Counted from the stretch's first letter, positions 17,312 through 25,896 are shown. The stretch: 64,000 bases of DNA from Pedobacter sp. AK013 (GCF_014205835.1 NZ_JACHCQ010000012.1:1-64000); one strand, 5' to 3'. The notes: generated by a model not told the origin, from the letters alone. Made by a program: numbers and translations.

Positions 17312-19818
17312 TATATTCTATAGGTTACGTTAAACATTACATTTCTTGGTGTACCAGGGAAAAGGCGTAGATAATTTTGAGCACCGACCCAGTAGGTCTT
17401 ATTTAAAATGTTATTCATGTTTACAGCCAGTTGTACTTTAGAGCCAGCAGGCGAATAATAAAGTGCTGCATCTAACAGGGTATAAGCTGGCAGTACAAAA
17501 TCTCTGATATATAAGGGAAGTTTAGTGCCACTATACTGTAAACCTGCTCCAAAACCGATTCCCTTTAGCTTATGTGTTTCAAAGTTGTAGCGTGTCCATA
17601 AGCTGGCACTGTGTTTTGGCGTGTTCTGCACCCGCTGACCAATTAAATCCGGATTAAAATCATCCTTAATAATAGCATCTACATAACTATAACCTGCATT
17701 AAACTGCCAGTTAGACCTGATAAAACCAGACGCTTCTAATTCGACACCACGGCTGCGTTGGGCACCTCGTTCTATTAATCGGTTTACATCTAACGGGTCA
17801 TTTGCATTCATCAGCAGGTTTTTCTGGTTGATTTCGAATACCGAAATATTCACCATCAGGTTTTTATTCAGCCATTCAGATTTTGCACCAATCTCTTTTA
17901 AGTCGCTTTCTAAAGGCTTAAAATTGGTGCCTGCAGGTGGTGGAACAATAACCAGGGTTGAGGTATTGCCTTGTGGCTGATATCCCTGTAAATAGGTTCC
18001 GTAAAGGTTAATGTTTGCGTTTATGCTATAGGTAATTCCGGCCCTTGGCAAAAGTTTATGCTGATAAATTTTCTTTTCGGTAGCTAATTTGTAATTGCTG
18101 TAATCCTCGTACCACTCTTGTCGTAAACCCAATGTTAAGGTAACTTGATGGTATTTTATCTGATCCTGCAGGTATACTGCATTAACCAAATTATATGCGG
18201 CAGGGATTTCTGTTTTGGTAAAAACGTAATCGCTTAAATTTTTAATGGTATAGGTTGGGGCAGACAGGTTAAAGTGTTCTACATTGGGTACAGGTGCATT
18301 TATACCATTTACCACTTTAAATAAATAGAGGTCTTTTTTTGTAGGATCGTACTTTGCTGCAACGGTTCCATCTTTTAAGCGGTAGCCCTGGGCAGAGTTT
18401 TCGCCACCGCCCCGAAGTTTCTGGGTATTTATTCTATCGTACCCGATTACCAGCTTGTGGCTTAAGCTAAAAGTGTTGGCGTTTATACTAAAATAAGTAC
18501 TTAAATTGTCGGTTTGCCATTTTTGCTGACGCTGAACGGCGCGCATGGCCGCTAAAGTAGGGATAGGTTGATTGTTTTCATCAACGCCAAAAGCATTGGT
18601 GGTTCTATGTTCTAAAAGATCTTCGCTCCAGTTTTGCTTCATATAGGCCACATTAAATACAATATTCTGTGTAAGACTATGCGAAAAATTGGTCATCAAC
18701 ATTAAATCCTGGCTATTAAAGCGATCGTTACTGGCCCCCATATTGAAACTGATCGGTGTACTTTTTAAATCTGTTTTACCTGCAATTGCGCCAAAAATAG
18801 CCTGTCCACGGTCTAACCTCGAATTGCTGTTGTTCATTACCACTTCTACATTTAAGCTGGTTCTATCATTCGGGATGTACGAAAAAGAAGGGGCAATCAG
18901 ATAACCCTTTCTGTATTGCAGGTCTCTGAAGCTTTTACTGTCTTCATACCCCACATTAAGTCGGTAAAGCAGCGTTTTATCAGCATTTAAAGGACCTGTA
19001 AAATCTAATGCACCTCTAATGGTACTGAAACTTCCGGCCGAGAGACTAATCTCTTTGCGATCTTCAGTCAGTGGTTTTTTGGTTACCAGGTTAATGCTTC
19101 CTCCCGGGTCTACACTCGAGAATGTAGCACTTGCCGGACCTTTTATCACCTCTATCCGCTCCAGATTATTGGTTAAAGGCTGGTTAAAATAATATTGGCG
19201 GGTACGCATGCCGTTAATAATGGCACCTTCTTCATTCTGGTTAATTCCTCTGATAGAAAATTGGTTGTAATAACTGCTTTGCGATACACTGGTTACATTC
19301 TTAACCGCATCGGCCAGTACAGCTGCCTGCCTGTCGGCAATTAATTCTTTCGAAACCGAAGAAATAGCCTGTGGAATATCCTTGTTCAAGGTAGCCGTTT
19401 TGGTGGCTGAAAAGGAATAGTTGCCATAGTACTTTTTGCCATTGGTACCTACCACTTCAACGGTCTGCAATTCTTCGCTGGTGGTTTGCAGCACAATCGC
19501 ACCTAGGTTCAAATCACCAATGCCATTAATGGAATAAATGCGATTAAAAGTGCTGTAGCCAATGGCACTAATGGTGATGGTGTAATTAGCTGTTTTAGGT
19601 AGAACAACTGAGAAATTACCGAGCGAATCGCTGTTTGTATTCAGTTGATCTTTCCCATTCTTAAATTTAATAGTGGCTTTTTGGATAGCGTGGTTTTGGG
19701 TATCGTTTACTTTTCCACTTACCCTAACCTGAGCAAAAGTGACCAGGTAAAATGTGCTGAAGAACAATAGCAAAGAGAGTGCACGGAAAATAGAATGACC
19801 TTTATATGTTGGGTACAT
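17311..19818 (-). CDS. TonB-dependent siderophore-type receptor with N-terminal carboxypeptidase-like domain
   Basis: 835 residues: signal peptide (about 1-30, ending VTFAQ), carboxypeptidase-like regulatory domain (about 31-115), plug (about 120-255, with DIPQAISSVSKELIADRQA, SIRGINQNEEGAIINGMR and RIEVIKGPASATFSSVDPGGSINLVTKKP), and a barrel ending NVTYRI. The plug sequence is that of FhuA/FecA-like siderophore receptors rather than SusC. It would import an iron or other metal chelate across the outer membrane. It sits inside an ABC operon, 15 bp after the ATPase gene and overlapping the permease gene, so outer- and inner-membrane steps may be linked. Confidence 0.9.
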   Translation of the reverse strand: MYPTYKGHSIFRALSLLLFFSTFYLVTFAQVRVSGKVNDTQNHAIQKATIKFKNGKDQLNTNSDSLGNFSVVLPKTANYTITISAIGYSTFNRIYSINGIGDLNLGAIVLQTTSEELQTVEVVGTNGKKYYGNYSFSATKTATLNKDIPQAISSVSKELIADRQAAVLADAVKNVTSVSQSSYYNQFSIRGINQNEEGAIINGMRTRQYYFNQPLTNNLERIEVIKGPASATFSSVDPGGSINLVTKKPLTEDRKEISLSAGSFSTIRGALDFTGPLNADKTLLYRLNVGYEDSKSFRDLQYRKGYLIAPSFSYIPNDRTSLNVEVVMNNSNSRLDRGQAIFGAIAGKTDLKSTPISFNMGASNDRFNSQDLMLMTNFSHSLTQNIVFNVAYMKQNWSEDLLEHRTTNAFGVDENNQPIPTLAAMRAVQRQQKWQTDNLSTYFSINANTFSLSHKLVIGYDRINTQKLRGGGENSAQGYRLKDGTVAAKYDPTKKDLYLFKVVNGINAPVPNVEHFNLSAPTYTIKNLSDYVFTKTEIPAAYNLVNAVYLQDQIKYHQVTLTLGLRQEWYEDYSNYKLATEKKIYQHKLLPRAGITYSINANINLYGTYLQGYQPQGNTSTLVIVPPPAGTNFKPLESDLKEIGAKSEWLNKNLMVNISVFEINQKNLLMNANDPLDVNRLIERGAQRSRGVELEASGFIRSNWQFNAGYSYVDAIIKDDFNPDLIGQRVQNTPKHSASLWTRYNFETHKLKGIGFGAGLQYSGTKLPLYIRDFVLPAYTLLDAALYYSPAGSKVQLAVNMNNILNKTYWVGAQNYLRLFPGTPRNVMFNVTYRI

Positions 19819-19833
19819 GAAATAGATTTGTTT

Positions 19834-20529
19834 TTAAATAGTTTGTAAGTATAATTCCTGGAGATCGGCTGCAGTGATGTCGCTGGCTTTAAGTGTATGG
19901 ATTAATTCACCTTGTTTCATAATACCAATGTGCGAACCTACGTTTACCGCATTAAAAATATCATGAGTAGCCATTAATATCGATTTCCCTTCAGCAGCCA
20001 ATTGTTTAACCAGTTGGGTAAATTCTGCCGTAGCTTTTGGGTCTAGTCCGCTGGTGGGTTCATCCATTAAAATGATTTTTGCATTTTTGGCCAATGCGAT
20101 AGCAATACCCACTTTTTGGCGCATGCCTTTGCTAAAACCCGATAAATGTTTATAGTGGGCAGCTTCCTGTAAACCACATTGGTTTAAAAAACCGGTTAAG
20201 CTTTTGGTATCATAATTAAAGCCCGCTAGTTTCGAAAAGTAATCGAGGTTTTCAATGGCAGAAAGGTTTCCGTAAAGCATCACCACTTCAGGGATATAAG
20301 CTAAATGTTTGCGGCGCTCGTTATCGTGCGCATTCAGTGCCTCTCCGTTGATTAAAATTTTACCCTCGCTTGGTTCAATAAAACCGAGAAATAAATTAAT
20401 AGTAGTCGTTTTCCCTGCACCGTTTTGGCCTAAAAGGCAAAATACCTCACCAGCGTTAACGGTTAAATTAAGTTGCTTTAGGGCTTGGTAAACCCCGTAA
20501 TTTTTGGATAGTGAAATGGCTTGAAGCAT
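19834..20529 (-). CDS. ABC transporter ATP-binding protein
   Basis: 231 residues from the ATG at 20529; the upstream in-frame extension starts inside an inverted repeat and is rejected. It has Walker A GQNGAGKTTT (about 36-45), a Q-loop region, signature SGFSKGMRQKVGIAIAL (about 130-146, a variant of LSGGQ), Walker B KIILMDEPTSGLD (about 151-163) and the switch histidine in MATHD. It powers the two ABC-2 permeases encoded downstream. The signature and NosF/CcmA-like size fit drug/metal or lipid ABC-2 systems. Confidence 0.92.
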   Translation of the reverse strand: MLQAISLSKNYGVYQALKQLNLTVNAGEVFCLLGQNGAGKTTTINLFLGFIEPSEGKILINGEALNAHDNERRKHLAYIPEVVMLYGNLSAIENLDYFSKLAGFNYDTKSLTGFLNQCGLQEAAHYKHLSGFSKGMRQKVGIAIALAKNAKIILMDEPTSGLDPKATAEFTQLVKQLAAEGKSILMATHDIFNAVNVGSHIGIMKQGELIHTLKASDITAADLQELYLQTI

Positions 20530-20541
20530 AATAAAATATTG

Positions 20542-20564
20542 GCACATACCAAACAGGTATGTGC
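20542..20564. promoter_or_regulatory. Perfect 9-bp inverted repeat just before the ABC ATPase gene
   Basis: GCACATACC (20542-20550) and GGTATGTGC (20556-20564) flank AAACA, ending 13 bp before the ATPase start codon on the minus strand. This position suits a repressor operator or an RNA hairpin controlling translation of the transport operon. It lies in the 86-bp gap after the small His/Cys-rich gene. Confidence 0.6.
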
Positions 20565-20615
20565 GTTAAACAGTATGAATTTGCAGGTTATGAAAAGAAA
20601 TTTCTTGTATGAAGA

Positions 20616-20981
20616 TTATGCCATTAGGCTAGGAGGCCCTTTATTGGCGCAGGATAAGAGGTAAGCAACAGCATGCCTCATCAGGTAAATACAAGGTTTA
20701 AGCGTTGGTTTAACTAAGGGTAAAGCAAATGCAGTAGGAGCAGGGACATCGAAAAAATGCGATCGGTGTTTCAGTACCTCGCACAATTTACACTTTAGCT
20801 TTGCCGAACCTAGTTGTTTAAGCGGATACGCCAGAGAACTTTGCTTGCTGTAACTGGTTTTTTCGGCACCATGGTGATGTAGGCTTTCTATCAGTGTTGC
20901 ATTAAGAAATACCGCCAATAGCAATACCGCCCATATACGGGCAAAAATTTCTCTGCGATATTTATAGACTGAATAATTCAA
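20616..20981 (-). CDS. Small His/Cys-rich putative metal-binding protein
   Basis: 121 residues, starting at TTG since no in-frame ATG precedes the membrane segment. A basic N-terminus and hydrophobic helix (about 15-30) suggest a membrane anchor or signal. Next come an ESLHHHG histidine cluster (about 33-39) and CKLCEVLKHRSHFF (about 64-77), a CxxC with nearby histidines, then a second hydrophobic segment and SCANKGPP near the end. No family was recognised; the shape resembles small DUF2946-like proteins found near metal receptors. As first gene of the ABC/TonB operon, it may carry or sense a metal for it. Confidence 0.5.
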   Translation of the reverse strand: MNYSVYKYRREIFARIWAVLLLAVFLNATLIESLHHHGAEKTSYSKQSSLAYPLKQLGSAKLKCKLCEVLKHRSHFFDVPAPTAFALPLVKPTLKPCIYLMRHAVAYLLSCANKGPPSLMA

Positions 20982-21058
20982 TGCAACAAAGTTACATTTA
21001 AAAAATTAAAAATCAAGTATTGTGTTATTCTGTTAATTACGGAATCGGTTAACTTTAT

Positions 21059-21071
21059 GTCGTTTAACGAC
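21059..21071. promoter_or_regulatory. Short palindrome in the divergent spacer before the Crp/Fnr gene
   Basis: GTCGTTTAACGAC has perfect 6-bp arms around a single T, 62 bp before the Crp/Fnr start. It may be an operator for this gene or for the divergent metal-linked operon; chance is not excluded. Confidence 0.3.
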
Positions 21072-21133
21072 TTCGGACTCCTGACTCACCGACTTCCGAC
21101 TAACTCCAATAATTCTTACCTTTATTTGAAGTT

Positions 21134-21712
21134 ATGAACCCTAAAGAAACACTAAAAGCGCATATTTTAAAAACGGCAACTTTAAACGACAAAGAGTTCG
21201 ATTATTTATTTTCCTATTTCAAGCAACAGTCTTTTAAAAAAGGGCAGGTCGTCATTAGCGAAGGAGATAAGGTAGATCACGAATATTTTGTGATCTCGGG
21301 CTGTTTAAAAGCTTTTTTTATCAACGACGAAATCAAGATGTATATCCTGCAGTTTGCCATGCCTACCTGGTGGACTTCAGATTATGGCGCTCTATACAAC
21401 CATACCCGTGCAACCATAAGTGTAGATTGCATTAGCGATGCAGAAGTGTTATGCCTTTCTAACGATGACCGCGAAAAAATCTGCAGTGAAATTCATCAGG
21501 CTGAACATTTTTTCCGGTGGAGAACAAACAGGGGCTATCTGGCTTCGCAGAAAAGGCTGTTGTCGTTTATGAATAACGATACTAAAGCCCGTTACGAGGA
21601 ACTTTTGGCCATGTATCCTCAATTGTATAATCTTGTCCCTAAACATTTAATTGCTGCTTATTTGGGTGTTTCGAGAGAAACCCTGAGCAGACTTTACAAC
21701 GCTCAAAAATAG
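21134..21712 (+). CDS. Crp/Fnr family transcriptional regulator
   Basis: 192 residues: a cyclic-nucleotide-binding-like beta-roll (about 20-125, with KGQVVISEGDKVDHEYFVISGCLKAFF split over two strands) and a C-terminal DNA-binding region (about 140-190) with the recognition helix near HLIAAYLGVSRETLSRLYNA. The RxxS/T recognition-helix motif is close to that of CRP-type proteins. No cysteine cluster for an Fe-S centre is seen, so it is not an FNR oxygen sensor. A CRP-like palindrome lies just after its stop and before yceI, so it most likely controls the downstream YceI/tautomerase/oxidoreductase genes. Confidence 0.9.
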   Translation: MNPKETLKAHILKTATLNDKEFDYLFSYFKQQSFKKGQVVISEGDKVDHEYFVISGCLKAFFINDEIKMYILQFAMPTWWTSDYGALYNHTRATISVDCISDAEVLCLSNDDREKICSEIHQAEHFFRWRTNRGYLASQKRLLSFMNNDTKARYEELLAMYPQLYNLVPKHLIAAYLGVSRETLSRLYNAQK

Positions 21713-21723
21713 CGCTTGCGGAA

Positions 21724-21739
21724 TGTGATGTACATCACC
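21724..21739. promoter_or_regulatory. CRP-like operator upstream of yceI
   Basis: TGTGATGTACATCACC contains the perfect palindrome GTGATGTACATCAC and matches the CRP-type pattern TGTGA-N6-TCACA except for the last base. It lies 12 bp after the Crp/Fnr stop and 65 bp before the yceI ATG, which points to direct control of the next genes by that regulator. Confidence 0.65.
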
Positions 21740-21804
21740 TAAGTCCTGTAAATTTCCTCCCTTACTTTGTGTTGTCAAATCACTAACGATTGATAAATAA
21801 AGAA

Positions 21805-22341
21805 ATGGAAACTACAAAATTTGAAATTGTAAGTGCTCAAAGCAACATCAACTGGACTGGTAAAAAAGTTACCGGAGCACACAACGGAACCATCACGATT
21901 AGATCGGGTTCACTAAGTTTAAACGATGATAAACTCAGCAAAGGGAACTTTATCATCGATACCACCTCTATCGTAATATTGGATGTTACCGACCCTGCAA
22001 CCAATGCACAGTTTGCCGGACATTTATTCTCTGAAGATTTTTTCGCAACTGATCAATTCCCGGAGGCTACATTTGTGATCACAGCTGTTGATCAAACCAA
22101 TGAAGATAATACTGTAATTACCGGCGATTTAACCATTAAAGGCATTACACATACTGTAATTTTTGCGGCAGATGTTGTGGTTACTGGCAATACGTTAACA
22201 GCTTCTGGTAAAATCTTTATCGACCGTACCAAATACAACATGAAATTCAGATCAGGTAACTTTTTCACCAACCTTGGCGATAACCTAATCTACAATGAAT
22301 TTGAGCTCGATGTAAAATTAACCGCATCATTAACTATTTAA
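21805..22341 (+). CDS. YceI family lipid-binding-like protein
   Basis: 178 residues from the ATG at 21805; a TTG five codons earlier is in frame but less likely. It has the YceI lipocalin-like beta-barrel pattern: VSAQSNINWTGKK at the start, SGSLSLNDDKLSKGNFIIDTTSI, HLFSEDFFATDQFPEATFVI, and GDLTIKGITHTVIF in the second half. YceI proteins bind polyisoprenoid or amide-type lipids. No signal peptide is present, so unlike E. coli YceI it is probably cytoplasmic. It heads a five-gene set under the CRP-like site. Confidence 0.9.
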   Translation: METTKFEIVSAQSNINWTGKKVTGAHNGTITIRSGSLSLNDDKLSKGNFIIDTTSIVILDVTDPATNAQFAGHLFSEDFFATDQFPEATFVITAVDQTNEDNTVITGDLTIKGITHTVIFAADVVVTGNTLTASGKIFIDRTKYNMKFRSGNFFTNLGDNLIYNEFELDVKLTASLTI

Positions 22342-22351
22342 TCGAACAGCC

Positions 22352-22570
22352 ATGCCATACGTAAAAATAGAAGTAACCCGCGAAGGTGTTACACGCGAAC
22401 AAAAACAGACCCTAATTAGTGGAATAACCAAACTGATTACTGAAGTATTGGATAAAGATCCGAAGCTTACCCACGTAGTAATTCAAGAAATAGAATTGGA
22501 TGATTGGGGATATGCAGGCGAACAGGTATCGGTACTGCGCGAAAAAGGGATCACAGCAAACAATAAATAA
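22352..22570 (+). CDS. 4-oxalocrotonate tautomerase family protein
   Basis: 72 residues, the usual size of a 4-OT subunit. Proline follows the initiator methionine (MPYVKIEVTREGVT), so after Met removal it is the catalytic Pro1. The beta-alpha-beta pattern continues with QKQTLISGITKLITEVL and HVVIQEIELDDWGYAGE. Members form hexamers and catalyse keto-enol tautomerisation or dehalogenation-like reactions. It starts 10 bp after yceI and may act on an electrophile handled by the oxidoreductases downstream. The true substrate is unknown. Confidence 0.88.
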   Translation: MPYVKIEVTREGVTREQKQTLISGITKLITEVLDKDPKLTHVVIQEIELDDWGYAGEQVSVLREKGITANNK

Positions 22571-22581
22571 TTATCAAAAAC

Positions 22582-23328
22582 ATGAAAACACTAACTGTCA
22601 TTATAACAGGCGCATCAACAGGTATTGGTCGTGCCATAGCAGCTTTATTTTTAGAACAGGGTCACAATGTGGTGATCAATGCTGCACATGAGAACAATTT
22701 AATTACTGCTTTCAACGAATTAGGATTGCACCATCAATTGGCGATGGTAGCTGGCGATATCAGCAACATCAGTACAGGTAAACTATTGGTAGAAACTGCC
22801 GTAGCACGTTTTGGTGCTGTAGATGTGCTGGTAAACAATGCCGGTATTTTTGAAGCAAAGCCTTTTTTAGAGGTAGATGAAGCATACCTGGACAGATTTT
22901 TGAATATCAATTTAAAAGGCACATTTTTCACCACTCAGGCAGCCATCACGTAGATGTTGAAACAAAATGGTGGTGCTGTTATTAACATCGGAACCGTATT
23001 GGTAGATCATGCCATTGGTGGCTTTCCTGCAACAGCACCCATTTCGAGCAAGGGAGGCATCCATGCTTTAACTAAACAATTGGCTGCAGAGTTCGGCAAA
23101 AACAACATCAGGGTAAATGGCATCGCAGCAGGGATTATCAGAAGTCCGTTACAGGCCAAAAATGGCATTAGTGATGCAGATGCGTTTGCGGGTTTACATT
23201 TATTAAACCGTATTGGCGAAACACAGGATGTTGCTCAACTGGCCCTGTACCTGGCTGAAAGTAATTTTGTAACAGGCGAAATAATCAATTTAGACGGAGG
23301 TCATGTAGCGGGTCATCACATTGGCTAG
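22582..23328 (+). pseudogene. Short-chain dehydrogenase/reductase interrupted by an in-frame amber codon
   Basis: One continuous frame of about 248 codons, broken only by TAG at 22951-22953. The upstream part holds the Rossmann motif TGASTGIGRAIA (about 9-20) and NNAG near 85; the downstream part holds INIGTV, SSKGG and the C-terminal NLDGGHVAGHH. The context (AAIT-stop-MLKQNGG) fits a single change of CAG to TAG. The second half could restart at the ATG directly after the stop, but without the cofactor domain. In addition, the residue four before the catalytic lysine, usually tyrosine, is proline (PISSK). It is either a decaying gene, a sequencing error, or a suppressed stop. Neighbours are intact. 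Confidence 0.8.
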
Positions 23329-23351
23329 GGATAAAAATTAAAACAAGAACC

Positions 23352-23388
23352 AGGTATGCAAAGGGAACATTTAACCCCGGGCATACCT
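23352..23388. other. Inverted repeat between the SDR and the NTF2-like gene
   Basis: AGGTATGC (23352-23359) and GCATACCT (23381-23388) form an 8-bp stem with a 21-base loop, 16 bp before the next ATG. There is no T tract, so it is a possible mRNA processing or translation-control hairpin and not a terminator. Confidence 0.4.
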
Positions 23389-23403
23389 TAAAAAATTAAA
23401 ACC

Positions 23404-23784
23404 ATGAACAATTACAGCGAAAATGCAAATGCAATAGCAGAAGTACTGTCATCTTATTTTAAGGGAGTTTTTAATGGAGATACAGCACTGCTCAGAAAAA
23501 TATTTCATCCACAGTCTATATTGGCTGGTGATGTAAACGGCATTCCATATTTTAAAACACTTGATGAATATTTAGAAGGGGTAAGTAAGCGCAAAAGTCC
23601 GCAGGAGCTCAATGAAACATTCCGAATGGAAATATTGTCGATAGAAATTATCAACTCTATTGCAATTGCCAAAGTTCATCTGCCTATTTTTGATTTTAAT
23701 TATTACGACCTTTTATCATTAAATCTAACCGATAGCGGGTGGGTGATTGTGAATAAACTTTTAACCAACGTGAAAAATTATTAA
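23404..23784 (+). CDS. NTF2-like / putative lumazine-binding-fold protein
   Basis: 126 residues with the cone-shaped NTF2-like pattern: an N-terminal helix (AIAEVLSSYFKGVFNGDTALLRKIFHPQ), a curved sheet with FRMEILSIEIINSIAIAKVHLPI, and a final strand (GWVIVNKLLTNV). There is no signal peptide. Small proteins of this fold are often binding proteins or isomerases, and some lack activity. It ends one base before the nitronate monooxygenase gene, so the two are probably made together. No catalytic residues are identified. Confidence 0.7.
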   Translation: MNNYSENANAIAEVLSSYFKGVFNGDTALLRKIFHPQSILAGDVNGIPYFKTLDEYLEGVSKRKSPQELNETFRMEILSIEIINSIAIAKVHLPIFDFNYYDLLSLNLTDSGWVIVNKLLTNVKNY

Positions 23785-23785
23785 G

Positions 23786-24844
23786 ATGTGGAACAGAACT
23801 AAAATAACCGAACTTTTAAAGATCGAATATCCGATTTTATTAGGCCCAATGGGCGGTGGGTTTTCAACACCTGAACTTTTAGCAGCCGTATCAAACGCTG
23901 GTGGTTTGGGTAGCATCGGCGCATATACCTTAAGTCCTGAAGAAATTATCGAAACCGATAAAATTGTAAGAACAAAAACAGATAAACCTTACAACATCAA
24001 CCTATGGGTAAATGATGTAGATGAACGTTTAGTTAATTATCCAACAGAAAAAATAGAGGAGATTAAACTATTATTCAAACCTTTTTTTGATGAACTGAGT
24101 ATTCCCTTACCCGATCTTGATGCCAATATTCCTTCAAAATTTTTGAAACAGGTTGAAACGCTTTTCGAGCTGAAACCCGCAGTATTTAGTTTTATATTCG
24201 GCATACCTTCAAAAGAAGTATTAAACGAAGCACTAAAGTTAGGCATTAAAACGGTGGGTGCAGCAACCACATTAGATGAAGCTTTAGCACTCGAAGAAGC
24301 CGAGGTTGATGCCATTGTAGCAACAGGATTTGAAGCGGGTGGGCATCGTCCTTCATTCCTTAAACCAGCAGATGAGTCGCTAACAGGAACTTTTGTATTG
24401 ATCCAGCAAGTAAAAGCGAAAACAAAAACACCCATAATTGCCGCTGGTGGTATTGCCGATGCAAAAGGTATAAAGGCAGCATTGGCGCTTGGCGCAGATG
24501 CAGTTCAGATTGGTACCGCTTTTTTAGTAACCGACGAATCTAATGCAACGCCGATGCACAAGGCAAAACTTTTCTCCGAAGAATCAAAAAATACGGTGCT
24601 TTCTAAATCATTAACCGGGAGAATGGGACGGATGATCGGTAACCGGATATCCAGTGCTATTCGTTATGATATTGAGGTATTGCCCTTTCCACTACAAACC
24701 CGATTAATGGGGCCGTTAAGAGCCGCTGCCATTGAACAGGGCAAAACAGATATCTACAATTTCTGGTCGGGCCAAAACGCGGTAAACTTAAAATATACGT
24801 CTGCAAAAGAATTAATCGAGGTGTTGATTAGGGAGATGAGTTAG
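23786..24844 (+). CDS. Nitronate monooxygenase (2-nitropropane dioxygenase family)
   Basis: 352 residues, a FMN-dependent TIM barrel. Markers are YPILLGPMGGGFSTPELLAAVSNAGGLGSIG (split here into two motifs near 14-42), VDAIVATGFEAGGHRPSF (about 172-189, with the catalytic-type histidine in GGH), and the FMN phosphate loop PIIAAGGIADAKG (about 213-225) followed by ALGADAVQIGTAFL. It oxidises nitronates such as propionate-3-nitronate and so detoxifies nitro compounds. It closes the operon under the CRP-like site. No terminator is obvious downstream. Confidence 0.9.
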   Translation: MWNRTKITELLKIEYPILLGPMGGGFSTPELLAAVSNAGGLGSIGAYTLSPEEIIETDKIVRTKTDKPYNINLWVNDVDERLVNYPTEKIEEIKLLFKPFFDELSIPLPDLDANIPSKFLKQVETLFELKPAVFSFIFGIPSKEVLNEALKLGIKTVGAATTLDEALALEEAEVDAIVATGFEAGGHRPSFLKPADESLTGTFVLIQQVKAKTKTPIIAAGGIADAKGIKAALALGADAVQIGTAFLVTDESNATPMHKAKLFSEESKNTVLSKSLTGRMGRMIGNRISSAIRYDIEVLPFPLQTRLMGPLRAAAIEQGKTDIYNFWSGQNAVNLKYTSAKELIEVLIREMS

Positions 24845-25305
24845 TTCATTAGTCATTGGTTCATTTATCAATAGTCAGGTTGGTTATTGGTTAGCTGTGA
24901 TTGGGAGCTGGATACTGATTATTTCGATGATCCGTTATTGATTCAGCTCATAAATATAATTGCGATTGCTATAGGGAGCGAGAGCCTGTCCCTATTTTCT
25001 TGAAGACAATCTTAGAAGCAGAAAGACAGTCAGATACAATTTCTGTTGTGGAAACCTTATCCTCTTAATTACTAAAATTAAAAGCTGAGGGATTAATGCC
25101 CCAGAGCAAGCCATGGTTAGATATTTCTGGATTTTCATACCAAAATGGTTCATGTGCTCCACTGCTTATTGATTTATCGTTTAATTTACTTCATTCATTT
25201 CTTTTGTCTCTTCAATAATGCAACATTTATGCTACCTTGCAAAAAAAAATATGTAAATTAAGCCGCTATTTTTTTGCTTAGTATTGCAGAGATCTCCTTA
25301 TATTA
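24845..25305. other. Gene-free spacer upstream of the ECF sigma factor
   Basis: This 461-bp AT-rich stretch shows no convincing coding sequence, RNA gene or strong hairpin. It contains loosely repeated TTCATTAGTCATTGGTTC-like text near 24846-24870 and would hold the promoter of the sigma-factor gene. Confidence 0.4.
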
Positions 25306-25896
25306 ATGAAACCTGATAATTTACAACTATGGCCTGATAGTTTGCTTGTTCGCGATATGCAAAGTAATGATCGGTCTGCGTTCGAAAAAATTTATAACAG
25401 GTATTGGAGCAAGTTATATTTATCTGCTTATCATATTTTGCGTAATAGAGAGGCCTCTGAAGATATTATACAAGAGATATTTGTAAGTCTTTGGTTAAAA
25501 CGGGAGCATAGCGCAGTCGATAACCTGAACAATTATTTGTTTACGGCCGTTCGTTTTCAGGTATTTAAAGCCATTAGAGATGGTAAAATACGCACTGATT
25601 TACTTCATGATACCGAGCTTTTGGTGAGTGCAAATAATGCCGAAAATGCCTTTGCCGAAAAAGAGATTGCGCAACGTCTGGATGAGAGTATTGAGTTATT
25701 ACCTCAAAAGTGTAAGGAAATTTTCATCCTCAGCCGTAAAGAACACCTCAGCGTAAAAGAAATAGCTGCCCGTTTAAACATTTCGCCTAAAACCGTAGAA
25801 AACCAGATTACCATTGCACTGCGGCGCCTGCGTACCGATATGGGCGAGTTCTTATTTTGGGCCATTTTATTATTGGCCGGCATTTGGGGTAAATAA
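25306..25896 (+). CDS. ECF RNA polymerase sigma-70 factor (Bacteroidota FecI-like)
   Basis: 196 residues with sigma region 2 (about 20-90; SAFEKIYNRYWSKLYLSAYHIL and EDIIQEIFVSLWLKR) and region 4 (about 125-180; LPQKCKEIFILSRKEHLSVKEIA then NISPKTVENQI). A hydrophobic tail (FLFWAILLLAGIWG) ends the protein, a common trait of this sigma subgroup in the phylum. It is followed by FecR and an STN-type SusC, the cell-surface signalling arrangement: substrate binding by the receptor releases the sigma factor from FecR to transcribe the receptor genes. Confidence 0.92.
   Translation: MKPDNLQLWPDSLLVRDMQSNDRSAFEKIYNRYWSKLYLSAYHILRNREASEDIIQEIFVSLWLKREHSAVDNLNNYLFTAVRFQVFKAIRDGKIRTDLLHDTELLVSANNAENAFAEKEIAQRLDESIELLPQKCKEIFILSRKEHLSVKEIAARLNISPKTVENQITIALRRLRTDMGEFLFWAILLLAGIWGK

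Noticed and set aside
21805-24844. A novel biosynthetic operon from yceI to the nitronate monooxygenase
   Set aside because: The families are ordinary detoxification and binding proteins; apart from the CRP-like site and the broken SDR nothing suggests a new pathway.
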